Positions 1 to 5,479 of a DNA stretch of 7,315 nt are shown here, piece after piece. The position numbers were made by a program, and so were the translations under genes. The DNA is from Anaerolineae bacterium (lineage in GTDB: Bacteria; Chloroflexota; Anaerolineae; Aggregatilineales; Phototrophicaceae). Where the stretch lies: positions 1 through 7,315 of the forward strand of contig JADLHH010000408.1 in assembly GCA_020848855.1 (NCBI GenBank), written 5' to 3'. Position 1 is the first letter of the stretch. Every line of letters begins with the position of its first letter. Below the pieces are notes generated by a model. That model had not been told where the DNA came from. It ran no database searches and saw nothing but the letters and a program-made list of their open reading frames with translations.

Positions 1-601
1 CCAACTGCTGCTCGCAGAAGGTTACGGCGTACTGGTGTACGATCAGCGGGCATCGGGCGAAAGCACGGGCGCGCGGCAGTCGCATGGGCTGTACGACCAG
101 CGCGACATCACGCCGATCATTGACTGGCTGGCGGCGCGCCCCGAAGTGGAGATGACGCGCGGCATTGGCGGCGTCGGGTTGTCGCTTGGCGCGCATATCC
201 TGATCGGGGCAGCCCCGAATGAGCCGCGCCTGAGCGCCATCTGGGGGGACGGCTTGGGCATCAACACCATCGCCGACCTGCCGCCGATGGAAGGCGTCGG
301 CAACCAGCTTATCACCTTCATCACCGGGCAGGCATTGTGGCTGGGCGAACGCTATCTGGGCGTCGAGTTCGTGCCCAATAGAGTGCTCATCCCGCAGATC
401 GCCCCACGTCCACTAATGCTGGTGGCGGCAGGCGCAGACCCTTACGAAGCCGACTTCAACCGGGGCTACGAGCCATTTCTGGGCGAAAATGCCGAGCTAT
501 GGGTAATCGAGAATGCCGGGCACGTCGGTGGGCTGTGGGCGGCTCCCGAAGCCTACACGACGCGCATGATTGACTTTTTCGACGCGGCGCTGCGCTCGTA
601 A
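1..601 (+). CDS. alpha/beta hydrolase, 5'-truncated by the window edge
   Basis: Likely an alpha/beta-fold hydrolase (esterase or peptidase-like); the substrate cannot be read from the sequence. The reading frame is open from base 2 and has no start inside the window: the residues before the GTG at 35 (AEGYGVLVYDQRASGES) already belong to the conserved core. Counting from the codon at base 2, the nucleophile elbow is GLSLG with Ser61 (codon 182-184). The acid is probably the Asp in AAGADPYE (codon 437-439) and the histidine is in NAGHVGG (codon 521-523), so order and spacing fit a Ser-Asp-His triad. The YDQRASGEST stretch matches the strand and loop before the elbow in this superfamily. The C-terminal helix ends normally with TAA. 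About 200 residues are visible and the first strands, including any signal peptide, are missing. A strong terminator follows 21 bases after the stop. The family call is firm; specificity is unknown. Confidence 0.88.
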   Translation, partial: QLLLAEGYGVLVYDQRASGESTGARQSHGLYDQRDITPIIDWLAARPEVEMTRGIGGVGLSLGAHILIGAAPNEPRLSAIWGDGLGINTIADLPPMEGVGNQLITFITGQALWLGERYLGVEFVPNRVLIPQIAPRPLMLVAAGADPYEADFNRGYEPFLGENAELWVIENAGHVGGLWAAPEAYTTRMIDFFDAALRS

Positions 602-621
602 AGCGCACCGGTCTGTAAGTC

Positions 622-654
622 GACAGCCCCGGCGGTGCGCGTCGGGGCTGTTTT
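622..654 (+). terminator. intrinsic terminator of the hydrolase gene
   Basis: ACAGCCCC (623-630) pairs perfectly with GGGGCTGT (644-651). The stem extends by G631-C643 and a G-U pair and leaves a loop of about nine bases. A TTTT run (651-654) overlaps the 3' arm and is followed by GATT. It lies 21 bases past the TAA, as expected for a Rho-independent terminator. Confidence 0.85.
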
Positions 655-667
655 GATTCACAACTTT

Positions 668-688
668 CGCGCTGGCAGCGCGTAGAAT
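668..688 (+). promoter_or_regulatory. possible promoter -10 with adjacent palindrome, upstream of the 724 gene
   Basis: TAGAAT at 683-688 resembles a sigma-70 -10 box (five of six bases), 35 bases before the ATG at 724. No good -35 is visible at 16-18 bases; ACAACT at 660-665 is poor. A perfect inverted repeat, CGCGCT (668-673) GGC AGCGCG (677-682), abuts the -10 and fills much of the spacer. It could be an operator for a repressor or activator, or a chance GC palindrome. The ribosome-binding candidate for the gene is GGGG at 711-714. Confidence 0.35.
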
Positions 689-723
689 AGGGCAGATGTT
701 GGCTTCACTTGGGGTTTGCCGTT

Positions 724-1347
724 ATGTCTCACGACGACCAGGCATCTGTCCGCCAGCAGTTCAACCGCCGCTTCGTGTTTGGGCTGCACGCTGTCGCATC
801 GGTATTGATCAGCCTGCTTCTGTTTTTGCTGGTATTCACCCACCCGCTGAACACGACGGTCTGGGATGGACAAACGGTGTGGGCGGGCTACGCGCGCCCC
901 GACCTGATGTACGTCGCCAGTATTCTGCTGGGGATGGTCGGGCTGCACGGACTGTGGGTGCTGCGCCGCGAAGGGCGGCTGGATCGGCGGCGGCGGCTGG
1001 GTTTTGCGCTTCACGCGCTGCTGGCGACGGTGGGCGCGGCGCTGACGTTCAGCTACCTCAATAGCTGGTACTTCAACGAATCGTACAAGTGGGTCGATTA
1101 TTACGCGCCGGTGTCGCCCGGCTCGCCGCCAGCGCTCGTCGTTTACGCGGTGCTGCTGTTCACCATCGCCGTCTCGCTGGCGCTGCCAGTACACGGCGGT
1201 TGGCTGCTGTATCACGAACTGCTGGCGCGCAGCCTGCGCCGGGCAGCAGCCAAGCCGAAGCGCGAAGAAGACGCCCCGATGATCGGCGACGATGGCGAAT
1301 TGTCCGAATGGATCGTGGAAGAGACGAAGGCGAAACAGTCGTCCTAG
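724..1347 (+). CDS. four-helix membrane protein of unknown function
   Basis: Integral membrane protein of 207 residues. I chose the ATG at 724 over the in-frame TTG at 709 because GGGG (711-714) lies nine bases upstream and MSHDDQ is a natural N-terminus. Hydrophobic segments lie at about 18-38, 61-80, 92-112 and 137-155. A short amphipathic start (VRQQFNRRF) precedes helix 1, an Arg-rich loop (RREGRLDRRRR, 81-91) lies between helices 2 and 3, and the 50-residue C-terminal tail is charged and presumably cytoplasmic. By the positive-inside rule the 81-91 loop faces the cytoplasm. The loop 113-136 (NSWYFNESYKWVDYYAPVS) is aromatic-rich and probably external. The first half faintly recalls 2TM-domain proteins, but I do not recognise a family. 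The next gene is convergent, so this is probably a single-gene unit. Confidence 0.82.
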   Translation: MSHDDQASVRQQFNRRFVFGLHAVASVLISLLLFLLVFTHPLNTTVWDGQTVWAGYARPDLMYVASILLGMVGLHGLWVLRREGRLDRRRRLGFALHALLATVGAALTFSYLNSWYFNESYKWVDYYAPVSPGSPPALVVYAVLLFTIAVSLALPVHGGWLLYHELLARSLRRAAAKPKREEDAPMIGDDGELSEWIVEETKAKQSS

Positions 1348-1357
1348 CGCCAAATAA

Positions 1358-1382
1358 AACGCCCGGCACATGACCGGGCGTT
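1358..1382. terminator. bidirectional intrinsic terminator between convergent genes
   Basis: AACGCCCGG (1358-1366) and CCGGGCGTT (1374-1382) form a perfect 9-bp stem with a 7-base loop. On the minus strand the stem is followed by TTTTATTT, a good U-tract, so it serves the 1406-1918 gene best. On the plus strand the tail is the weaker TTCGTCTT. It lies 11 bases past the stop of the plus gene and 24 bases past that of the minus gene. Confidence 0.85.
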
Positions 1383-1405
1383 CGTCTTATCAGATGATGG
1401 ATGGA

Positions 1406-1918
1406 TCAAGTGGGGGGCGGCATGACCGTCGGTTCGACGGTTGCCGTCGGTAACAGCGGGCTGCCGACAGGCGTGCAGGCGTAGAAGAGTATCCGGTTTT
1501 CTTTGCCCCATTCATCGAAGCCGATGAAGATGAAATACGGGCTGCCGTCGTCGGCGGCGTTACCGTACAGGTCAACGGGACCGTAGGACCCCTGACCATG
1601 ACCCAACTGAACCGCCGTTCCGCCGGGGCGAATCTGTCCCAGACCCTCTTCGACAATATCCCGCGACAGCGTCCAGAGCGGCTGCCCGTTCTTGTCGCGC
1701 AGCAGGAAATAGGCGAAGGTCGCGCTGTTGTTGGTCACGTTGTCGGACTCATCCATACAGTACAGCGCGTCGCCGCCGAAATGCGCGATCTGATTGATAC
1801 GCCCGTCGGGCTGCACCAACTGCTGTGCCATTACCGCCGAAAGCCCGAGCACCAGGACGATGAGAATGCTCGCGCCCAATATAAGGCTGCGCCGCGACAG
1901 GGGGTTGTGTGTTGACAT
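1406..1918 (-). CDS. small exported protein with TP-rich C-terminal tail, unknown family
   Basis: 170-residue protein predicted to be exported. The start at 1918 is supported by GAGGAG (1925-1930) six bases upstream; the in-frame ATG further out at 1984 lacks such a site and would put a polar stretch before the signal. Residues 1-31 form a signal peptide or anchor: basic SRR at 8-10, hydrophobic core 12-30, possible cleavage after VMA (29-31). The mature part has two cysteines, Cys54 (LYCMDES) and Cys148 (FYACTP), which could form a disulphide, and aromatic/Gly-rich stretches (GSYGPVDLYGNAADDG, 110-125) suggesting beta structure. The last 14 residues are low-complexity PTATVEPT-type sequence, a tail common in extracellular proteins of Chloroflexota. 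No Cys follows the signal, so it is not an obvious lipoprotein. Function unknown. Confidence 0.85.
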   Translation of the reverse strand: MSTHNPLSRRSLILGASILIVLVLGLSAVMAQQLVQPDGRINQIAHFGGDALYCMDESDNVTNNSATFAYFLLRDKNGQPLWTLSRDIVEEGLGQIRPGGTAVQLGHGQGSYGPVDLYGNAADDGSPYFIFIGFDEWGKENRILFYACTPVGSPLLPTATVEPTVMPPPT

Positions 1919-1924
1919 AATCAA

Positions 1925-1973
1925 CTCCTCAATGTGCAAATACAATAGCGCCTGTATCGCCTCGTATTGTATA
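1925..1973 (-). promoter_or_regulatory. promoter region with inverted repeat for the exported-protein gene
   Basis: On the minus strand TATACAAT (1973-1966) is a plausible -10 and no recognisable -35 precedes it, although the upstream DNA is markedly AT-rich. An 8-bp perfect inverted repeat, ATACAATA (1940-1947) and TATTGTAT (1965-1972), with a 17-base gap overlaps this -10 and the expected start site. It could be an operator or form a leader hairpin. The Shine-Dalgarno GAGGAG at 1925-1930 fixes the start codon at 1918. Confidence 0.45.
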
Positions 1974-2037
1974 TGACATTTCAAATAAAATTACGTTTTC
2001 TAATCAACTCATAATCCTGTATGAGGGAGTGAACGCG

Positions 2038-2925
2038 TTATTTCGCCTTGAGGTGCGCGTAGCTTTCCGGGTGGGTGCGCAGGAAATCGCCGAGCGACTG
2101 CGCCGGATGCCCGGTCAGGCGCAGGATGTCGTCGGTGACGAGGCTCAGTTCGTCCTCGGCGATTGCCGTGTAGGTGCTGATCCACGCCTCGACCATGAAG
2201 TCCGGGGCGTTGTAGACGGCGCGTGACTGCCACGCCTCATCCATCGTCTCCTCGTGATACGAGAGTGGACGCCCGGCATACTCCGAAATCAGCGCCGCGA
2301 TCTCCGCCAGCGTGAGCGCTTCGGGTCCGGTGTTGTTGTAGGTTTTACCATTGTGCTGGTCGCTCATCAGGACGGCGGCGGCGGCATCGGCAACGTCGTC
2401 GCGGGCGACACACGAGACGCGCCCATCCCCTGCCGGACCGCGCACAATGCCATCCCTGCCGAAGAAGTGCGGGATCGAGTCGGCGTACAGGCTGTCGCGC
2501 AGAAAAGTGAAGGCGACGCCGCCCGCGCGGATGCGTGCTTCGGTGTGGTAATGCTGGCGCGCGAGCGTGAAGGCGGCATCCGGGGCAGCGCCGAGGAACG
2601 AGAGGTAGACGATCCGCTCGACGCCCGCTGCCAGCGCCGCGTCCACCGCCGAGAAATGCTGCTGCAGGCGGTCGGGCGCTTCGGCAGCCGAAACCAGAAA
2701 CAGGGTATGGATGCCGCGCAGCGCCCGCGTCATCCCGTCTGTATCGGCATAGCCCGCCACTTCGACCGCTTCCGCACCGGGCAGCGCCGGCGCGCGGCTG
2801 ATGTCGCGCACGATCAACCGCTGGGAAACGCCGCGCGCTGCCAGCCGGGCAGCGACTGCCCCACCGACGTAGCCGGTCGCGCCGGTGATCCCGAAGGGTG
2901 GCTGCCCCGAAGATGTGATGCCCAT
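2038..2925 (-). CDS. NAD(P)-binding oxidoreductase, QorB/NmrA-like atypical SDR
   Basis: Cytoplasmic NAD(P)-dependent reductase of 295 residues, close in length to E. coli QorB (quinone oxidoreductase 2); reduction of quinones or related carbonyls is inferred only. Start: ATG at 2925, with GAGGG five bases upstream, preferred to the in-frame TTG at 2955. The glycine-rich loop is GATGYVG (15-21, GxxGxxG). Arg40 after strand 2 (LIVRD) would suit NADP(H). GYADTDGM (58-65) and the strand ending FLVSA (76-80) match the NmrA layout. ARQHYHTE (122-129) corresponds to the conserved A..H..TE segment of the QorB group, which replaces the classical YxxxK. The C-terminal half (ALTLAEIAALISEYAGRPL and LTGHPAQSLGDFL) is the usual substrate-binding part ending in the QorB-like LxGHP motif. 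The physiological substrate is unknown. Confidence 0.88.
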   Translation of the reverse strand: MGITSSGQPPFGITGATGYVGGAVAARLAARGVSQRLIVRDISRAPALPGAEAVEVAGYADTDGMTRALRGIHTLFLVSAAEAPDRLQQHFSAVDAALAAGVERIVYLSFLGAAPDAAFTLARQHYHTEARIRAGGVAFTFLRDSLYADSIPHFFGRDGIVRGPAGDGRVSCVARDDVADAAAAVLMSDQHNGKTYNNTGPEALTLAEIAALISEYAGRPLSYHEETMDEAWQSRAVYNAPDFMVEAWISTYTAIAEDELSLVTDDILRLTGHPAQSLGDFLRTHPESYAHLKAK

Positions 2926-2997
2926 GCTGTCCCTCTTTTTCGCTCGATTCGACAACCGGTTCGCTCACCGGCGAAGGGCTGCGCGCCGCACCTGAAT

Positions 2998-3036
2998 TTG
3001 TCGGCGGATTCGCCAGCCGCTATGATCGCCCGGATG
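2998..3036 (+). promoter_or_regulatory. sigma-70-type promoter placed for a leaderless mRNA
   Basis: TTGTCG (2998-3003), a 17-base spacer and TATGAT (3021-3026) form a good sigma-70-like promoter. Transcription would begin seven or eight bases past the -10, at about 3033-3034, which is where the ATG at 3034-3036 lies. No convincing Shine-Dalgarno precedes that ATG (GATCGCCCGG). The arrangement, -10 then seven bases then ATG, is the one described for leaderless transcripts in other bacteria. Confidence 0.5.
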
Positions 3037-4203
3037 AGTGGTTATGTGAGGAATGAACCTCTGATACGCAAAATCGCCGTTTTTGGAAGCCTGCTGGCGC
3101 TGTGCCTGACGTTTGCCGTCCGCCCGGCTGCCGCCGAAGACGAGATCAATTACATCAGCCAGCCGGACGCGCTGGTCGTGTTCCTGAACAATATCGCCTA
3201 CGTGCGCGACGACCTGCGCATCCCCGGCGATGCCGAAGCGCGGGTCGTGCTGCCGGCGCAGTTGTATCAGGATACGCTGATCGTGCGCGAGGGCGAGGCG
3301 CGCGTGACCAACTACCGCATCAGCCGCGCCCGCGGGAACGTGGTGCTGGTAATCGGCGCGGCGGCGGCGAGCGACCTGCGCGCCATCACGCTCGAATACC
3401 TGACCGGCGGGCTGAGCTGGAAGCCGACGTATGACATGACCTTCGGCGATGCGGCGGACAGCGTCGATTTCCACTTCTTCGCGGAAGTCCAGAACGACGC
3501 CTTCTCGCTCGACGGCGTGGCGGTCACGCTGGCGGCGGGCCGCGTCAGCACCACGCAGCAGATCGACGACATTTCACGGATCACGGCGAACCAGTACCTC
3601 GCCGGGTACGAGTCGAACGCCAGCGCCGGGCTGGGCGAGGGCGCGGTGACAATCCAGTACATCTACACGCTGGACGGCGAGATCAGCGCCGAGCCGGGCG
3701 ACATGCTCTACACGCAGCTACTGGGCGCGGCGCTGCCCGCCCGCCGGCTGCTGCTGTGGAACGCCAGCCTCGACCGCCAGATCAGCGTGATCTACAAAGT
3801 CGAGAATACGTCCGACATGCCGCTGGCGGAAGGGATCGTGCGGTCGTATCAGGATGGTTTGTTTGTAGGCAGCGACTTCATCGAATTCACGCCGGTTGGC
3901 AGCGAAGGCAGCGTGACGGTCGGCGGCGTGCAGGACGTGCGCGTCAACCGCGCCGAGACGGTCACGTATCACAGCGAGTGGCAGTCGGACGCCGATACGC
4001 TGCACACCGTCACCCTGACGCTGGACAGCTTCAGCACCGAGCCAATCGCGCTGGAAGTGGTCGATATTTACCCGCCGACCAGCGGCACGTTCGAGTTTTC
4101 CGAAACGCCAGCATTCGAGCCGGGCAATCTGCTGCGCTGGCAGGTGACGATCCCGCCGACCGAGACGGTCGAGATCACGTATTCGTACCGCGCGGCGTCG
4201 TAG
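3034..4203 (+). CDS. exported DUF4139 domain protein, compact form
   Basis: Predicted exported protein of 389 residues. Residues 1-34 form a signal peptide: basic IRK, hydrophobic core 14-29, cleavage probably after PAAA. An alternative ATG at 3022 would overlap the -10 box; the frame stays open far upstream but only as antisense of the neighbouring gene. Residues about 45-107 (ALVVFLNNIAYVRDDLRIPG..VVLPAQLYQDTLIVREG) resemble the N-terminal DUF4140 layout. GGLSWKPTYD (125-134) begins a DUF4139 domain, followed by an AEVQND..SLDGVAVTLAAGR segment and later VENTSDMPLAEGIVRSYQDG and FVGSDFIEFTPVGS, all recognisable counterparts of that family. The long coiled coil that usually separates the two domains is missing, so the protein is shorter than typical members. 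DUF4139 proteins are poorly characterised; some are annotated as mucoidy inhibitor A-like. A beta-rich surface role is inference. Confidence 0.85.
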   Translation: MSGYVRNEPLIRKIAVFGSLLALCLTFAVRPAAAEDEINYISQPDALVVFLNNIAYVRDDLRIPGDAEARVVLPAQLYQDTLIVREGEARVTNYRISRARGNVVLVIGAAAASDLRAITLEYLTGGLSWKPTYDMTFGDAADSVDFHFFAEVQNDAFSLDGVAVTLAAGRVSTTQQIDDISRITANQYLAGYESNASAGLGEGAVTIQYIYTLDGEISAEPGDMLYTQLLGAALPARRLLLWNASLDRQISVIYKVENTSDMPLAEGIVRSYQDGLFVGSDFIEFTPVGSEGSVTVGGVQDVRVNRAETVTYHSEWQSDADTLHTVTLTLDSFSTEPIALEVVDIYPPTSGTFEFSETPAFEPGNLLRWQVTIPPTETVEITYSYRAAS

Positions 4204-4221
4204 TGGCAAAATGTGTGGGGA

Positions 4222-4247
4222 TAGGGGCGTAACCCGTTACGCCCCTA
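4222..4247. repeat. 26-bp palindrome, copy 1
   Basis: TAGGGGCGTAAC (4222-4233), CC, GTTACGCCCCTA (4236-4247): two perfectly complementary 12-base arms around a 2-base centre. A second copy 212 bases downstream (4434-4459) differs at one base. It begins 19 bases past the stop of the DUF4139 gene and could help end that transcript, although no T-run follows. Two near-identical copies in one gap point to a dispersed REP-like intergenic repeat. Confidence 0.85.
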
Positions 4248-4283
4248 CAGCGCACCAAAATAAGGACATGTTCAGCCGTGGTC

Positions 4284-4425
4284 GCCCGATGCTCGAAGCA
4301 TCGGGCTAACAACCCAAGCCTGCTCAAGCAGGCTCAAGAGCCACCTTGAGGTGGCTTGTTTTCTCGTAGCCGGATGGCTTTCAGCCTCCGGCGGCGCAAG
4401 CGAAATTTCTCTGAATGCGCTTCAG
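4284..4425. other. array of five consecutive hairpins with possible pseudoknot
   Basis: Five inverted repeats follow one another: (1) GCCCGATGCT 4284-4293 with AGCATCGGGC 4297-4306; (2) AGCCTGCT 4317-4324 with AGCAGGCT 4327-4334; (3) AGCCACCT 4339-4346 with AGGTGGCT 4349-4356; (4) GCCGGA 4369-4374 plus GGCT 4376-4379 with AGCC 4383-4386 and TCCGGC 4387-4392, with one unpaired T; (5) CTGAA 4411-4415 with TTCAG 4421-4425. The loop of hairpin 5, TGCGC (4416-4420), is complementary to GCGCA (4394-4398) just after hairpin 4, so a pseudoknot is possible. All stems are perfect apart from the one bulge. No ORF here looks like a protein. It could be a composite repeat, a non-autonomous mobile element folding as single-stranded DNA, or a structured RNA. 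Confidence 0.7.
4339..4362 (+). terminator. probable terminator (third hairpin of the array)
   Basis: The perfect 8-bp stem AGCCACCT/AGGTGGCT is followed directly by TGTTTT (4357-4362), giving the form of an intrinsic terminator on the plus strand. It lies 135 bases past the DUF4139 stop codon and is the only stem of the array with a T-run. Confidence 0.5.
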
Positions 4426-4433
4426 TTGATGTC

Positions 4434-4459
4434 TATGGGCGTAACCCGTTACGCCCCTA
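4434..4459. repeat. 26-bp palindrome, copy 2
   Basis: Same as the copy at 4222-4247 in the same orientation, except that the third base is T rather than G, which breaks one base pair of the stem. The right arm, GTTACGCCCCTA (4448-4459), is unchanged. It ends 24 bases beyond the stop of the minus-strand gene at 4484, and CGGGC/GCCCG (4460-4464 and 4479-4483) adds a weak stem between them, so this region may end that transcript. Confidence 0.85.
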
Positions 4460-4483
4460 CGGGCAACAGTAGAGCAGCGCCCG

Positions 4484-5332
4484 TTATTTCTGGCGGAAGG
4501 CGTCGCGCACCAGCGAATCGTCGAAGAGACCCCCGGTTGTGCCTTCAGTGGCGTAGCGGTAGAGCGCCGCCGTGAAAATGCCTTGCAGCGTCGACGAAAT
4601 CACGCCGATGACGATGAATACCACCACGATCAGCAGCACCGCCAGCAGGATCAGCGCGGGCGAGTCGGACGATCCGCCGAGGGCGAACAAGGGTAAGCCG
4701 ATGAGGAAAACGGCGGCGACGCCGATCAGCCCGAAAATCGTGCCGATGCTGAAGCTGCCGACCAGTTGCTCGCCCCACGTCTGCTTGAGCAGTTGGGCGC
4801 TGCGCTTGATGGCGTCGATGGGTCCGACTTCTTCCATGACCAGCACCGGGACGACCAGGAAGGTCGCCACGTTCCAGGCGAAGCCAATGATCGAGATGAC
4901 GATCTGCCCGATGATTCCAGCGCGGCGCGAAAGCGCGTTCAGGATCATGCCGACCGTCGCCGAAATGATGGCATAGCCGAGGATCGACGTGGCGTGCGCC
5001 GAAGCGATGCGGAAGCCGTCGCTCAGCGTCGGGTCGCCGCCGCGCAGCCGGATCATCGCCGCGCCGACCAGCGCTGTGTTGGCGTAGAAGATCACCATGT
5101 AGACGACCACGTAGAACAGGAAGCCGACGACCAGGCTGGCGATGCCATCGCCGCGTCCCTGCGTCAGCGAGTCGAGCCAGCCGGCGGTGAGCGCCGGCAC
5201 GGCGAACAGGATGCTGACGATCACCAAGCCGATTGTCGAGACAATCGGAAAGACGATCAGCTCCCGGTCGGCGCTCAGCACTGCCCAACTGGCTTTGACC
5301 AGCTCCCAACTGCGCGAAATGGATTCGAACAT
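4484..5332 (-). CDS. DUF6159-like polytopic membrane protein
   Basis: Integral membrane protein of 282 residues. I chose the ATG at 5332 because MFESISRSW is the family-like N-terminus and an AGGGAG-type ribosome site lies a few bases upstream (5338-5344); the frame extends to 5422 only with unlikely sequence. The amphipathic start (SISRSWELVKASWAVLSADREL) leads into helix 1 (26-48). Further hydrophobic segments lie at about 64-92, 114-134, 140-166, 192-218 and 226-258, giving six helices. Family-like landmarks are FYANTALVGAAMIRLRGGDP (82-101), VMEEVGPIDAIKRSAQLLKQ (165-184) and GIFTAALYRYATEG (251-264). It matches the general layout of DUF6159 proteins, whose function is unknown to me. The gene is divergent from the flavin oxidoreductase across 147 bases. 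Confidence 0.87.
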   Translation of the reverse strand: MFESISRSWELVKASWAVLSADRELIVFPIVSTIGLVIVSILFAVPALTAGWLDSLTQGRGDGIASLVVGFLFYVVVYMVIFYANTALVGAAMIRLRGGDPTLSDGFRIASAHATSILGYAIISATVGMILNALSRRAGIIGQIVISIIGFAWNVATFLVVPVLVMEEVGPIDAIKRSAQLLKQTWGEQLVGSFSIGTIFGLIGVAAVFLIGLPLFALGGSSDSPALILLAVLLIVVVFIVIGVISSTLQGIFTAALYRYATEGTTGGLFDDSLVRDAFRQK

Positions 5333-5369
5333 GGCGCTCTCCCTCTGAAAATGACGGCGGTTACCGTTC

Positions 5370-5399
5370 ATTGTAATGACGAATATCGGTCTGGCACAA
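5370..5399 (-). promoter_or_regulatory. candidate promoter of the DUF6159-like gene
   Basis: Read on the minus strand: TTGTGC (5399-5394), an 18-base spacer, TACAAT (5375-5370). The -10 matches five of six consensus bases; the -35 keeps only TTG. Transcription from about 5363 would give a leader of roughly 30 bases containing the ribosome site. Confidence 0.42.
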
Positions 5400-5407
5400 G
5401 CGAAATC

Positions 5408-5417
5408 GCGCCGGCGC
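5408..5417. promoter_or_regulatory. perfect 10-bp palindrome between divergent promoters
   Basis: GCGCCGGCGC is fully self-complementary. It sits just upstream of the candidate minus promoter and at the expected -35 position of the plus TATAAT at 5431. It could be an operator shared by both genes, but a palindrome this short and GC-rich can arise by chance in such DNA. Confidence 0.25.
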
Positions 5418-5430
5418 TTCAATTACTCCA

Positions 5431-5472
5431 TATAATGAATGGATACACCGCTTTCCAACACGGATATCAGGA
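5431..5472 (+). promoter_or_regulatory. consensus -10 and ribosome site of the flavin oxidoreductase gene
   Basis: TATAAT (5431-5436) is a perfect -10 match. No -35 is recognisable 17 bases upstream, where the GC palindrome lies, so an activator may be needed. AGGA (5469-5472) lies seven bases before the ATG at 5480 and favours that start over the in-frame ATG at 5435, which overlaps the -10. Confidence 0.5.
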
Positions 5473-5479
5473 TATTCCC

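Noticed and set aside
658..1371. Minus-strand open frame over the membrane-protein gene
   Set aside because: Its composition (Gln/Arg/His-rich) is that of a complement shadow, it crosses the 1358-1382 terminator, and the plus frame has clear membrane helices.
1919..1984. Upstream extension of the exported-protein gene to ATG 1984
   Set aside because: It would run through the AT-rich promoter region and put 22 residues before the signal peptide; the GAGGAG site supports 1918.
2008..2025. Terminator for the oxidoreductase gene (CTCAT/ATGAG stem)
   Set aside because: The stem is only 5 bp and the nearest T-run on the minus strand is about 18 bases beyond it; too weak to call.
2254..3021. Long open frame upstream of and continuous with the DUF4139 gene
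   Set aside because: This part is antisense to the oxidoreductase gene, has Arg/Gly/Ala-biased sequence without domain features, and the signal peptide after 3034 marks the true N-terminus.
4284..4425. CRISPR array or tRNA-like cluster
   Set aside because: The stems differ from each other in sequence, so there is no repeated unit with constant spacers, and no cloverleaf or CCA end can be drawn.
4766..5479. Long open frame upstream of and continuous with the flavoprotein gene
   Set aside because: It is antisense to the DUF6159-like gene and rich in Asp/Arg/Gln/His, a usual shadow pattern. The FAD motif starts right after the ATG at 5480. That the two extended frames have the same total length (649 codons) is taken as coincidence.
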